DNA of 64,000 nt from Ardenticatenaceae bacterium (GTDB lineage: Bacteria > Chloroflexota > Anaerolineae > Promineifilales > Promineifilaceae), in assembly GCA_020634235.1 (NCBI GenBank), contig JACKCB010000002.1, positions 558,001 to 622,000 on the forward strand, in the 5' to 3' direction. Each line of letters begins with the position of its first letter. Positions within the stretch are counted from its first letter, which is position 1. Both the position numbers and the translations under genes were made by a program. Shown here one piece after another: positions 16,806 to 25,946 of the stretch. The notes under the pieces are model-generated. The model saw nothing but the letters and a program-made list of their open reading frames with translations. It did not search any database and was not told the origin of the DNA.

Positions 16806-18779
16806 CTAAGACGCCCCGGCCGGGAGCGGTATCCGCCCCACAACACCACGATACAACACCTGCGCCTTCTCCTTCCCCTTCAACCACACATCCCCCATCG
16901 ACTGGAAATCCACCGCCTGGGCCAGCCCAGACGCCGTCTCCTGCGCCGCGCGGTACACACTCTCCGTCACCACAATCTGGCCATCTTCCGCCAGGTCAAC
17001 AAGACGGTGCGCAATATTCACCGCCTCCCCCACCATGCGGAAGGTCATCCGCGTCTCGGCACCCACATTACCCACCACGACCACCCCCTGGTCAATACCA
17101 ATGCCCAGCCCCAGCAGCGTCCCCATCTCCTCAAACCAGCGCACCCGCAATTGGCCAAACTTCTTCTGCATCGTTACCGCCGTGAGCAGCGCCCGGTAAA
17201 CCGCATCCGGCTGATCAAACGGCACATTAAAGCCCACCATCACCTCATCCCCCGTCAGGTCAAAGATCGTGCCATCAAACTCATAGACCACGTCAGTCAT
17301 GGTGGCAAAGAACTCATTCAACAGCAAAATTGCCTCATTGGGCTGCACCTTCACCACCATGCGCGTAAAATCCCGCAGGTCGGCAAACAGCACAACTGCT
17401 TTCCGCCGCTCCTGCCGCGCCAGCAAGCCCGGCTCGTTAGATAAGACGTGCTCCACCAGCCGTGGCCCCATGTAGCGCGAAAACGTCTCCTTAACCAGCG
17501 CCTTCTCCCGCCGTTCCTGCTCCAGCTTCAGCTCTTCAACCCGCTTTAGCTCGCTAATGTCCTGCAGCACAATCACATAGCCCACCCCAGCAATGGGCGA
17601 AACACCAGCATACAACACCTCGCCTGTGTCCAGCGCAATCTCGCGGGCCACCGGACTTTGCCGGCCATCGGTGAGCACGCCCACCAAAAGCTGGAACTGC
17701 GGAATCTGGCGCATGGAACGTCCTACCACCGCGGAACCGCTCAACCGGAACAGCTTCTCGGCGGCCGCGTTCACCAGTGAAATCCGCCACAGCTCATCTG
17801 TGGTGATGATTGCATCGGAGGATTGCGAAAGTATGGCCCCCAGCTTCCCCCGCTCTTCGTTGATCTCGGTAAAGAGATAAGCGTTTTCAATAGAGGCGGC
17901 AATTTGCGCCCCAATCGTCTCCAGCAGCACCAGGTGCGCCGGCTTGAAGTGGCCGGCCTGCGGGTGCATGAGGATTAGCACGCCAATGACGTGGTCCGCC
18001 CGCGACAGGGGCACGCCAATAACCGAACGCGTCGAATCATCATCGCCAGAAAGAGTCAGCCAGCGATTGTCCAGGTCGGTATTCTCAATGAGCACGCCGC
18101 GATTGTTGCGCACCAACCAGCCGGCCAGCCCGCGCCACATCACCGCCTGCGTGACCCGGTTGGCCACTTCCGGCGAAAGCCCGGTGCGCACCAGGATGCG
18201 GTGCGTGACCTCCAGCCGCTCATCCACCAGAATGATGCTGCCTTTGGTTGCCCCCACCGCCGCCTGGGTCTGCGACAGGATATCGGCCATCATTTGCTCA
18301 ATGTCCAATTGGGTTGAGATGGCCCGGCTGATGTTATAGAGCAGTTGCAGCCGGTTGCGCTCTTCCTCCAGGCGCAGGCGAGCGCGCCGCAGTTGGATGA
18401 GGGCGCGCACGCGCACCAGCAGCTCCTCCCGGTGGTGCGGGCGGGAGAGGAATTCGTCAGCGCCTACTTCAATGCCCCGGATGCGGTACTGCACTTCGCG
18501 CAGCGCCGTCACCATGATCACCGGAATGCTGGTTGTTTCCGGCATACTCTTTAGCCGGGCGCAAACCTCAAAACCATTTATCTCCGGCATCATCACGTCC
18601 AGCAAGATGAGGTCAGGATGCAGCTTGAGGGCGGCTTCGATACCTTCCCGGCCGTTGCTGGCCTGGCTCAGGCGGTAACCTTCCATCGCCAGTTGTGAAA
18701 CAAGCAGGAGCCGGTTCTCTGCGTTGTCGTCAATGATCAGTATCTGAGCACTGTTTGCCGAAAGCGGCGAAGTAGACAT
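16806..18779 (-). CDS. REC-GAF-PAS-class III nucleotidyl cyclase
   Basis: 657 residues. Receiver at the N-terminus (I-I-D-D at 15-18, acceptor Asp in L-I-L-L-D-V-M-M-P), a GAF domain, a PAS domain, a helical linker, then a class III cyclase domain. Both metal-binding aspartates are seen (F-A-D-L-R-D-F-T and T-G-D-E-V-M-V-G-F) and the transition-state Asn/Arg pair (V-N-I-A-H-R-L). The usual substrate Lys three residues before G-D is Asp here (F-D-L-T-G-D), and the position normally Asp/Thr in the second subsite is Arg (F-R-M-V-G-E). Substrate or activity may therefore differ from standard adenylate cyclases. It lies downstream of recF. Confidence 0.85.
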   Translation of the reverse strand: MSTSPLSANSAQILIIDDNAENRLLLVSQLAMEGYRLSQASNGREGIEAALKLHPDLILLDVMMPEINGFEVCARLKSMPETTSIPVIMVTALREVQYRIRGIEVGADEFLSRPHHREELLVRVRALIQLRRARLRLEEERNRLQLLYNISRAISTQLDIEQMMADILSQTQAAVGATKGSIILVDERLEVTHRILVRTGLSPEVANRVTQAVMWRGLAGWLVRNNRGVLIENTDLDNRWLTLSGDDDSTRSVIGVPLSRADHVIGVLILMHPQAGHFKPAHLVLLETIGAQIAASIENAYLFTEINEERGKLGAILSQSSDAIITTDELWRISLVNAAAEKLFRLSGSAVVGRSMRQIPQFQLLVGVLTDGRQSPVAREIALDTGEVLYAGVSPIAGVGYVIVLQDISELKRVEELKLEQERREKALVKETFSRYMGPRLVEHVLSNEPGLLARQERRKAVVLFADLRDFTRMVVKVQPNEAILLLNEFFATMTDVVYEFDGTIFDLTGDEVMVGFNVPFDQPDAVYRALLTAVTMQKKFGQLRVRWFEEMGTLLGLGIGIDQGVVVVGNVGAETRMTFRMVGEAVNIAHRLVDLAEDGQIVVTESVYRAAQETASGLAQAVDFQSMGDVWLKGKEKAQVLYRGVVGRIPLPAGAS

Positions 18780-18848
18780 AAAAACACCCGCGAAATCGGT
18801 TAACAGACGATGATCCTAAGTGAGTGTCAAAAACAACTTCCCTTTTTT

Positions 18849-18900
18849 GTTTGTAGTAACCGCTTTAGCGGTCTGGGCGGCTGAAGCCGCTACTACAAAC
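18849..18900. repeat. Nested inverted repeat able to form a three-way junction
   Basis: Outer arms GTTTGTAGTA (18849-18858) and TACTACAAAC (18891-18900) are perfectly complementary. Between them stand two perfect hairpins, ACCGCTTTAGCGGT (18859-18872) and GCGGCTGAAGCCGC (18877-18890). The symmetry suggests a REP/MITE-like mobile palindrome or a structured RNA in the spacer between recF and the cyclase gene. Confidence 0.75.
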
Positions 18901-18917
18901 TAATTTCTGGACGCTTA

Positions 18918-20156
18918 CTAACCTTCTGATAGGATCGTCGCCGGTTGGACGCGTCCGCGCTCAACCCGCATATTGGTCGACTGTGCCAGAAACGCGTCCG
19001 ACAGCATCCCCGGGTCTGTTGCCGTTAGCAAGGCCTGCGCGCCACGCTGCACGTAATCCAGCAGAAGCCGCCGCCGTTTGTCATCTAGCTCTGCCACAAC
19101 TTCATCTAACAACAGAATAGGGGTTTCCCCAGTTTCACCGGTCATCCAATTGATTTCGGCCAGCTTGAGAGCCAGCATGGCGGTTCGCTGCTGACCACGT
19201 GACCCGTAGCTGGCCAGGTCTCGCCGGTTAACCCACAGGGACCAATCATCGCGATGGGGCCCCACACTGGTCCTGGCCTGGGCAACATCTCTGGACATTG
19301 CGCCTTGCAGGGCGCGTTGGAAGCGCTCGGCGATGGCTCCGGTGGTGCTGTGAACCAACCAGTCGCTGGTTTCCTCCCAGACCTCGTTATACTGCCCGGC
19401 CGGGTCGTTGTCCACACGGTCACGGCTGATCCGGGGCAAATAGGCCAGCTTAATCGCTTCTTGCCCGTCGGTCAATTCCTCGTAATGAATCCGCTGGGCC
19501 TGGCGCGCCAGTTCCAGGAAAAAGGCAGCGCGCCGGCGGAAGATGTTGCCACCCAAGTTTACCAGCTTTTCCGTAAAAATCGGCAAGACATCCTGCCCTA
19601 CACCCTCTTCGTTCATGCGCCGCAGGGTGGCGTTGCGCTGCTCCAGCACCTTGTTGTAGGTGGCCAGCGTCTGGCAGTAGATGGGGTCTGTCTGGCACAG
19701 GGTAATATCCAGGTAGCGCCGCCGCCCGGCCGGGGGGCCGGTAAGCACCTGCACATCCTGCGGCAAAAACTGCACCACGCGAATGTTGCTCAGCAGATCC
19801 ATCAGGCGCACTTTAACCTGGTTCACCAACGCTTCCCGCCGGAAGCCGCCATTGCCGTTGCGGTTTTCGCGTATCAGCCGCATCTCCACGCGCAAATCGC
19901 CCCGGCCGGTGCTCACCTGCGCCGCCAGCCGTCCCACCACAATCAGGTCATCCCCTTGCAGCGCCTCCCAGTTGATGAGCTGGCTGTCGTGGCTGGCATA
20001 GGGTGAACGAGTGGTCGCCAGGTAGTAGATCGCTTCCAGCAGGTTGGTCTTGCCCTGGGCGTTGGCGCCAAAAAGCAGCGTCGTCCCGGCCGGGAGCGCC
20101 AGCTCCAGCCGTCCATAGTTGCGAAAATTGGTCAGCGACAAGTGCGTGATCTGCAT
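18918..20156 (-). CDS. recF: DNA replication and repair protein RecF
   Basis: 412 residues. Typical N-terminus M-Q-I-T-H-L-S-L-T-N-F-R-N-Y, Walker A G-A-N-A-Q-G-K-T-N-L-L-E-A, the signature region G-S-R-G-Q-Q-R-T and Walker B with D-loop L-L-L-D-E-V-V-A-E-L-D. RecF binds gapped DNA and, with RecO and RecR, loads RecA; this also supports SOS induction. The start at 20156 is chosen by the family N-terminus; in-frame codons up to 20213 would add 19 atypical residues. It is not next to dnaA/dnaN/gyrB here. It diverges from the OmpR regulator at 20342. Confidence 0.95.
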   Translation of the reverse strand: MQITHLSLTNFRNYGRLELALPAGTTLLFGANAQGKTNLLEAIYYLATTRSPYASHDSQLINWEALQGDDLIVVGRLAAQVSTGRGDLRVEMRLIRENRNGNGGFRREALVNQVKVRLMDLLSNIRVVQFLPQDVQVLTGPPAGRRRYLDITLCQTDPIYCQTLATYNKVLEQRNATLRRMNEEGVGQDVLPIFTEKLVNLGGNIFRRRAAFFLELARQAQRIHYEELTDGQEAIKLAYLPRISRDRVDNDPAGQYNEVWEETSDWLVHSTTGAIAERFQRALQGAMSRDVAQARTSVGPHRDDWSLWVNRRDLASYGSRGQQRTAMLALKLAEINWMTGETGETPILLLDEVVAELDDKRRRLLLDYVQRGAQALLTATDPGMLSDAFLAQSTNMRVERGRVQPATILSEG

Positions 20157-20341
20157 AGCATTCAAAAACCCGGCCACGTTGGTCATCACTGCCCGGCCGG
20201 CCAGCAGAGGCAAGTTATTGTAACATGAGGCTCCCTTCGCGGCATCCCCTGCCCACCCCGGCCGGGGGGCGGCAATTCCTGTTGCGATGCCCCGTGCGAC
20301 ATGTTATCCTACACTGTCAGAGATTCAGCCAGGAGTTCAAG

Positions 20342-21031
20342 GTGATCAGCCACACCATACTAGTTGTCGACGACGACATCCCCCTGACCAAAACCATCGC
20401 CGCCACCCTACAGCAAGCCGGTTACCGGGTCCTAAGCGCCCATACCGCAGAAGACGGACTGGTACTGGCCTCCGTTAGCAAGCCCGACCTGGCCATCCTG
20501 GACGTGATGGTACCCAGCATGGGTGGGCTAGAGCTGTGCCGCTGCATCCGCGCCTCCTCCAACATGCCCATCATCTTTCTCTCCGCCCTGGGCGAGGTCG
20601 AGCAGGTAGTGGGGGGCCTGGAACTTGGGGCCGACGACTACATGGTAAAACCATTCAAGTCGCCTGAGCTGCTGGCCCGCATCAAGGCCCAACTGCGGCG
20701 CACCCCGGCCAGCACCACCCCCAATCACCTGGTATTTAATGACGGCGCATTGGAGATAGACATGCAAGCGCATCAGGTAACCTTGCGCGGCCAGGTCGTT
20801 GACCTGACCCCCCGGGAATACGATCTGCTGCTGGTATTGGCCTCAAACGCCGGCCGGGTGATCACCACCAACGAACTATCGCAAAAAGCATGGGGCATCT
20901 CCCAGAGTGAGGCTGGCGACAACATCAAACCCTATATTCACTACCTGCGCAAGAAGATAGAGGACGACCCCGCTTCGCCCACCTGGATCGTGACCGTCCG
21001 CGGTGTGGGCTACCGCTTTGCCGAACCGTAA
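20342..21031 (+). CDS. OmpR/PhoB-family response regulator
   Basis: 229 residues. Receiver domain with V-V-D-D-D, acceptor Asp in A-I-L-D-V-M-V-P, the conserved Thr/Ser and K-P-F; the winged-helix DNA-binding domain has L-T-P-R-E-Y-D-L-L-L-V-L-A, the recognition helix Y-I-H-Y-L-R-K-K-I-E and V-R-G-V-G-Y-R-F. The start is the GTG at 20342 with AGGAG six bases upstream. No kinase is adjacent, so it is an orphan regulator; the hybrid kinase at 12066-14048 is a possible partner by proximity only. Confidence 0.92.
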   Translation: MISHTILVVDDDIPLTKTIAATLQQAGYRVLSAHTAEDGLVLASVSKPDLAILDVMVPSMGGLELCRCIRASSNMPIIFLSALGEVEQVVGGLELGADDYMVKPFKSPELLARIKAQLRRTPASTTPNHLVFNDGALEIDMQAHQVTLRGQVVDLTPREYDLLLVLASNAGRVITTNELSQKAWGISQSEAGDNIKPYIHYLRKKIEDDPASPTWIVTVRGVGYRFAEP

Positions 21032-21085
21032 CCGGGCACAGGATGCAGCGCCCAACCCCGGCCAACACACTCCGCCCAAAACCCA

Positions 21086-21115
21086 TTTTCAGAATTCGCC
21101 AGACTCCAGTAAAAT
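21086..21115 (+). promoter_or_regulatory. Promoter of the sulfatase-like gene
   Basis: TTTTCA (21086-21091) and TAAAAT (21110-21115) are spaced by 18 bases. The ATG is at 21122, six bases after the -10 box, with no Shine-Dalgarno between; transcription should start at the ATG. Confidence 0.5.
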
Positions 21116-21121
21116 AGACCC

Positions 21122-22696
21122 ATGACAACCCAGCCAGACATCATACTTCTCGTCCTGGACACCCAGCGCGCCGACCGCCTCGGTGTTTATGGCCATCGCG
21201 CCGCCGTTACCCCCCATCTGGACAACTTCGCCAGCCAGGCCGCCCTCTTTGAACAGGCCATCGCCCCGGCCCAGTGGACCATCCCCAGCCACGCCTCCCT
21301 GTTCACCGGGCTATACCCCACCGCCCACCAGGTCACCCAATCCAACCAATCCCTGGGGCCAGATCTGCACCACATGGCCGAAGTGCTAGACGCGGCCGGT
21401 TACGAGACCGTGGGCTTCTGCAACAATCCCCTGGTCGGCATCCTGAACAACGGCTTCAAGCGCGGCTTCCAGACCTTCTACAACTATGGCGGGGCCATCC
21501 CCAGCCTGCCGCGCAGCTCCTCCTCCCTGCCCCCGCCGCTCAATCGCCTGGGCGAAGCCTACACCCAATTCCTGCGCCGCATCTCCTACCCGGTGCAGAA
21601 CTTCTTCGGCCAATCCGACCTGGCCTTCCGCCTCTCGCTCAACGCCTGGTTCACGCCGCTCTGGTCAAAAATGGCCAACTTCAAAGGGCAAAACGAGCGC
21701 TCAGTAAAAGACCTGGTCCATTTCTTGCAGCAGCGGGAAAAGCAGGCCCACGCCAAACCCCTCTTTCTGTTCATCAACCTGATGGAAACGCACCTGCCAT
21801 TCTGGCCGCCAGGTGAATTTATAGACCGCCTGCTGCCCTATTTTCGCAGCAGCAAAGAGGCCCGCACCATCATGCGCACCTGGAACCGGGCCGCCTACCG
21901 CTGGGCCGCCCCCCTGGCCGAACCGTTGTCGGAACTGGAGAGCCGGGTGCTCAATGACATGTATGACGCCGAAGTGGCCTACCAGGACCATTACCTGGGC
22001 GATCTGTTCGCGGCCCTCACCGGCCGGGAACGGCAGCAAAACACTCTCACCATCATCACGGGTGACCACGGCGATGCCCTGGGCGACCACCAGCAAATGG
22101 GCCACGCCTTCGTGGCCTACCAGGAGCTGGTACAGGTGCCGCTAATCATGCATTGGCCGCAGCACATCCCGGCCGGGGTGCGCCTGGACACCCCCGTCAG
22201 CACCCGCCGCATCTACCACACCGTGCTCGACGCCGCCGGCCACCTACCCAACCATCTGCCCCGCCTGAACCCGGCCGAGGTCCACCAACTAACCCTGCTG
22301 CAAAACATCCAGGGCAATGACCCGGAAAACGGCACCGCCTACGCCGAAGTCTACCCACCACTCAACCTGGTCAAAGCCATTGCCCAGCGCGAACCGGAAC
22401 TCCTGCGCAGCTTCCGCTCTGGCAGCCTGCGCCGGGCACTGGTGCGCCACGACCTCAAGCTGATCCAGGTAGACAACCGCCCAGAAGAGCTGTTTCACCT
22501 GCCCGATGATCCCACGGAACTACACAATGTCTTGGCTTCCCGGCCGGGTGAAAGCGCCCAACTCAACCGCGAACTAAACCGCATCAGCAACCAGGTCGAG
22601 CGCCAGCGCGAGCAAATGACCGCCGGCGACATCATCGACCTGGATGCCGACGAAAACCTGCAACAGCGCCTGCGCAGCCTGGGCTACATCGAATAG
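21122..22696 (+). CDS. Sulfatase-family (alkaline phosphatase superfamily) hydrolase with Thr at the nucleophile position
   Basis: 524 residues, no signal peptide. N-terminal metal motif I-I-L-L-V-L-D-T-Q-R-A-D-R-L-G-V-Y-G; the active-site loop is W-T-I-P-S-H-A-S-L-F-T-G (52-63), where the formylglycine cysteine of C-x-P-S-R is Thr53. Later T-G-D-H-G-D-A-L-G-D-H and the C-terminal domain of sulfatases are present. Thr is used as nucleophile in related phospho-transferases, so the substrate might be a phosphoester rather than a sulfate ester. The message appears to be leaderless. The next gene is lgt. Confidence 0.8.
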   Translation: MTTQPDIILLVLDTQRADRLGVYGHRAAVTPHLDNFASQAALFEQAIAPAQWTIPSHASLFTGLYPTAHQVTQSNQSLGPDLHHMAEVLDAAGYETVGFCNNPLVGILNNGFKRGFQTFYNYGGAIPSLPRSSSSLPPPLNRLGEAYTQFLRRISYPVQNFFGQSDLAFRLSLNAWFTPLWSKMANFKGQNERSVKDLVHFLQQREKQAHAKPLFLFINLMETHLPFWPPGEFIDRLLPYFRSSKEARTIMRTWNRAAYRWAAPLAEPLSELESRVLNDMYDAEVAYQDHYLGDLFAALTGRERQQNTLTIITGDHGDALGDHQQMGHAFVAYQELVQVPLIMHWPQHIPAGVRLDTPVSTRRIYHTVLDAAGHLPNHLPRLNPAEVHQLTLLQNIQGNDPENGTAYAEVYPPLNLVKAIAQREPELLRSFRSGSLRRALVRHDLKLIQVDNRPEELFHLPDDPTELHNVLASRPGESAQLNRELNRISNQVERQREQMTAGDIIDLDADENLQQRLRSLGYIE

Positions 22697-22773
22697 CCCC
22701 CTGCCCCACAAACCAGCCAGCCGGTCAGCGCCCTCATAGGCCGGCCAGCAGCTAATCAGAAGAGGTTCATGGT

Positions 22774-23682
22774 ATGCTAGATTTCCTGCAAATCGATCCC
22801 GTCGCCTTCACCATCCCCATCGCTGGTGGCATTGCCGTCTACTGGTACGGCATCATCGTCACCTTCGGCATCGTCATCGGTGCCTGGTGGGCCAGCCGCG
22901 AAATAGAACGGCGCGGCGGTGACCCCGACACCTTCCTCAACGGCTTCATCATCGTCGTCATTGCCGGCTACGTTTTTGCCCGCCTCTGGTACGTGCTGCA
23001 AGAAGTAATCGCCGGCCGGGGCGCACAGTACGACACCTTCCTGGAAATCATCAACCTGCGCGCCGGCGGGGCCAACATCCTGGGCGGCTTCATCGGCGCC
23101 GCCCTCGTCGGCCTGTGGTTCATCCGCCGCAACAAGCTAGACTTCTGGATGTACGCCGATGTCGTCGGCCCCGCCCTAATGATAGCCCAGGGCATCGGCC
23201 GCTGGGGCAACTTCATCAACCAGGAACTATACGGCCAACCCACCACCCTGCCCTGGGGCATCCTCATCGATGGCCCCAGCCGCATCTTCCCCTACAGCGA
23301 CCTCACCACCTATCCGCTGGACACACGCTTTCATCCAACGTTCCTATACGACTCCATCTGGCTCCTGCTAGGCTTCTTCGTCCTGGTCTACCTGAACCGT
23401 CGTTTTCGTGAAACCTGGCCCTATGGCACCCTATTTGGCATCTTCCTCATCTGGTGGGGCGGCGGCCGCTTCGTCATCGAGTTCTTCCGGCCGGACCAAC
23501 CCACCTTTGGCAACTCCATCATCACCTACTCCATGGTACTGGCCCTCTTCATCGCCGCGGCCGGCATTTGGGTCCTGCTCAGCCGCAACGGCAAGCTGCC
23601 ACAGAGCAGCCGCACCCGTCGCCGCCAGCAGCGCCGGGTACGCAAGCCCAAACCACGGCGCACCACCGGCACAAATGAATAG
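22774..23682 (+). CDS. lgt: Prolipoprotein diacylglyceryl transferase
   Basis: 302 residues with about seven membrane segments. The Lgt signature G-R-W-G-N-F-I-N-Q-E-L-Y-G is intact, as are the upstream Y-W-Y-G-I and the H-P-T-F-L-Y-D-S segments. It transfers diacylglycerol from phosphatidylglycerol to the lipobox cysteine of prolipoproteins at the membrane; several such lipoproteins are encoded in this window (14193, 44088, 62403). A basic Arg/Lys-rich cytoplasmic tail of about 25 residues is appended. ATG 22774 has AGAGG eight bases upstream. Confidence 0.96.
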   Translation: MLDFLQIDPVAFTIPIAGGIAVYWYGIIVTFGIVIGAWWASREIERRGGDPDTFLNGFIIVVIAGYVFARLWYVLQEVIAGRGAQYDTFLEIINLRAGGANILGGFIGAALVGLWFIRRNKLDFWMYADVVGPALMIAQGIGRWGNFINQELYGQPTTLPWGILIDGPSRIFPYSDLTTYPLDTRFHPTFLYDSIWLLLGFFVLVYLNRRFRETWPYGTLFGIFLIWWGGGRFVIEFFRPDQPTFGNSIITYSMVLALFIAAAGIWVLLSRNGKLPQSSRTRRRQQRRVRKPKPRRTTGTNE

Positions 23683-23750
23683 CCCATTACGAATCACCAC
23701 CCCGGCCGCTGGTCATTGCATCACCTATCGCAAACTGGCCCAAAGCAAGG

Positions 23751-23756
23751 TATAAT
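23751..23756 (+). promoter_or_regulatory. -10 box (TATAAT) upstream of guaB
   Basis: A consensus TATAAT lies 52 bases before the guaB ATG. I see no convincing -35. The leader between them is GC-rich and carries no recognisable riboswitch. Confidence 0.5.
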
Positions 23757-23808
23757 CCCGCTCTGTTGCGGCCAAAGAAGACCGCAGCCCAGGAATCACG
23801 AGGAACCT

Positions 23809-25308
23809 ATGCCCGCAATTCCAACCAGTATCGAAGAGAAGTTTGGCACCCTCGCCCTAACCTTTGATGACGTTCTGCTGGTGCCCGGTTACTCTTCCGT
23901 ATTGCCCAGCGAAGTTAGCCTGCGCACCCATCTTGCCCGCGACCTCCATCTCAACATCCCCATCATCTCCGCCGCTATGGACACCGTCACCGAAGCCGAC
24001 ATGGCCATTGGCCTGGCCCGCTTGGGTGGCATCGGCGTCGTCCATCGTAACCTTGCCCCAGAACAGCAGGCGGAGGAGGTAGACAAAGTCAAACGCTCCG
24101 AGGCCGGGATGATCGTAAACCCCATCACCCTGCCGGCCAACGCCAGCCTGGCCGAGGCCGAAAGGCTGATGAGCCACTACCACATCTCCGGCGTGCCCAT
24201 TACCAACGAAGAAGGGCAGTTGGTGGGCATCCTCACCAACCGCGACATCCGCTTTGTGACCCCTGGTGACCAGCAGGTCAGCGAATTCATGACCAGCCGC
24301 AACCTGATCACCGCCAAAGTGGGCACCACGCTGGAAGAAGCCAAGCAAATCCTGCACCAGCACCGCATCGAAAAGCTGCCCCTGGTAGACGACAACGGCC
24401 GGCTCAAAGGGCTAATCACCGTCAAAGACATCGTGAAAAAGCTCGATTTCCCGCTGCAAGTGTCCGACCCGGCCGGGCGGCTGCTGTGTGCCGCGGCCAT
24501 CGGCGTGGGCGAAAAAGCCCTGGCCCGGCTGGCCCAATTGGTCGATGCCGGCGTCGACGTGGCCGTCATCGACACCGCCCACGGCTATACCGCTTCCGTC
24601 ATCAGCACTGTGCAGGCAGCCCGCCAGCGCTTCCCTCACCTGCCCATCATCGCCGGCAACGTCGCCAGCGCCCAGGCCACCCGGGCCTTAATCGAGGCCG
24701 GGGCCGATGCCATCAAGGTGGGCATTGGGGCCGGCTCCATTTGCACCACGCGCATCATTTCTGGGGCCGGCGTGCCCCAAATCACCGCCGTAACCGAATG
24801 TGCCACCGAAGCTCACAAACACGGCATTCCCTGCGTGGCCGATGGCGGCATCAAATACAGCGGCGACATTGTGAAGGCGCTGGCCGCCGGTGCCGACGTG
24901 GTCATGCTCGGCTCGATGCTGGCCGGCCTGGGCGAAAGCCCCGGTGACATCATTATCTATGAGGGCAAGCGCTACAAGGTGTATCGCGGCATGGGCAGCC
25001 TGGGGGCCATGCAGGGCCATGGCGCAGACCGCTACGGCAGTGCCCAGTCCGGCCGGGGCGCGGAGCGCGACAAGCTGGTCCCCGAGGGCATCGAAGGCCA
25101 GGTGCCCTACAAAGGCCGCCTGGAAGACGTGATGTACCAGATGATGGGCGGCCTGCGCGCCGGCATGGGCTACGTTGGCGCGGCCAGCCTGCCCGAACTG
25201 CGTGAGAAGGCACGCTTCGTGCGCATCACCAATGCCGGCCTCATCGAAAGCCATCCCCATTCGGTGACAATCACCAAGGAAGCACCCAACTATCAGGCAC
25301 GGCGCTAG
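23809..25308 (+). CDS. guaB: Inosine-5'-monophosphate dehydrogenase
   Basis: 499 residues. Catalytic Cys (about 311) in G-S-I-C-T-T-R, two CBS domains inserted after residue ~95 (S-H-Y-H-I-S-G-V-P-I, L-T-N-R-D-I-R-F, H-R-I-E-K-L-P-L-V), IMP-binding D-G-G-I-K-Y-S-G-D and the mobile-flap region K-L-V-P-E-G-I-E-G-Q-V-P-Y-K-G. It oxidises IMP to XMP with NAD+, the first step to GMP. ATG 23809 has AGGA upstream and matches the family start; the frame is open further up but without homology. It is followed by a small gene and purB. Confidence 0.97.
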   Translation: MPAIPTSIEEKFGTLALTFDDVLLVPGYSSVLPSEVSLRTHLARDLHLNIPIISAAMDTVTEADMAIGLARLGGIGVVHRNLAPEQQAEEVDKVKRSEAGMIVNPITLPANASLAEAERLMSHYHISGVPITNEEGQLVGILTNRDIRFVTPGDQQVSEFMTSRNLITAKVGTTLEEAKQILHQHRIEKLPLVDDNGRLKGLITVKDIVKKLDFPLQVSDPAGRLLCAAAIGVGEKALARLAQLVDAGVDVAVIDTAHGYTASVISTVQAARQRFPHLPIIAGNVASAQATRALIEAGADAIKVGIGAGSICTTRIISGAGVPQITAVTECATEAHKHGIPCVADGGIKYSGDIVKALAAGADVVMLGSMLAGLGESPGDIIIYEGKRYKVYRGMGSLGAMQGHGADRYGSAQSGRGAERDKLVPEGIEGQVPYKGRLEDVMYQMMGGLRAGMGYVGAASLPELREKARFVRITNAGLIESHPHSVTITKEAPNYQARR

Positions 25309-25583
25309 CGTTCCGGCCAACATCTGGGCAGTGGCCGGTCAATAAACCATGCCGCCGCCGCAAGCAAGAACCATCAGCAAACATTAACATACCCGGCCGG
25401 GGCTTCCTCACCCGCCTCGCGCCGGCCCACAACCAGGAACACAGCCTTAGACACGCAAGCTGTCCAGCGTAGTTTTTTGCGGCATCATCTCCCTGGCCGG
25501 CCACAGCACCGCCACCGGCCCGCAGCAAACTCGGCCCCGGCCGGGCAGAATGATGACCAGGATTTTGTCAGGAGTGAATGTTC

Positions 25584-25754
25584 ATGGCCAAGAACCGAGT
25601 ATCGCTTACCGAGGAGCAAAGACGGCGTAACGCTGAGATTTTGGCCCGTCTCCGGGATGAGGAACGGCGTCTCTTTGAAGAGACTCGCGCCCTCCAGCAA
25701 GAGTGGAAAACCGACAGCAACCGCCGTCGCCGGGAACGGGGCCAGGCAATGTAG
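25584..25754 (+). CDS. Small highly charged coiled-coil protein between guaB and purB
   Basis: 56 residues, ATG at 25584 with AGGAG nine bases upstream and TAG at 25752-25754. Over half the residues are Arg, Glu, Lys, Asp or Gln in a continuous helical pattern (E-E-Q-R-R-R-N-A-E-I-L-A-R-L, D-E-E-R-R-L-F-E-E-T-R). No membrane segment and no family recognised. The good ribosome-binding site and the coherent amphipathic helix argue that it is real. Possible roles include a nucleic-acid-binding or scaffolding peptide; this is a guess. Confidence 0.6.
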   Translation: MAKNRVSLTEEQRRRNAEILARLRDEERRLFEETRALQQEWKTDSNRRRRERGQAM

Positions 25755-25946
25755 CCAGGCTCCCCAGCACCGGTCTTCCCGGCCGGTCTGGTCTTCCTGA
25801 ACGAACAACCCCATAACCGCGCAAGACGATGGCCGCCAACAGCCACGGTCATCGTATAAGTTGCTTTGTCTCCGTTGTTCTGCCGCCGGATCAACGACTC
25901 CTGGCCGCGCCCACCCCAAACAGCCCCAATCACCCACCACAAGCCC

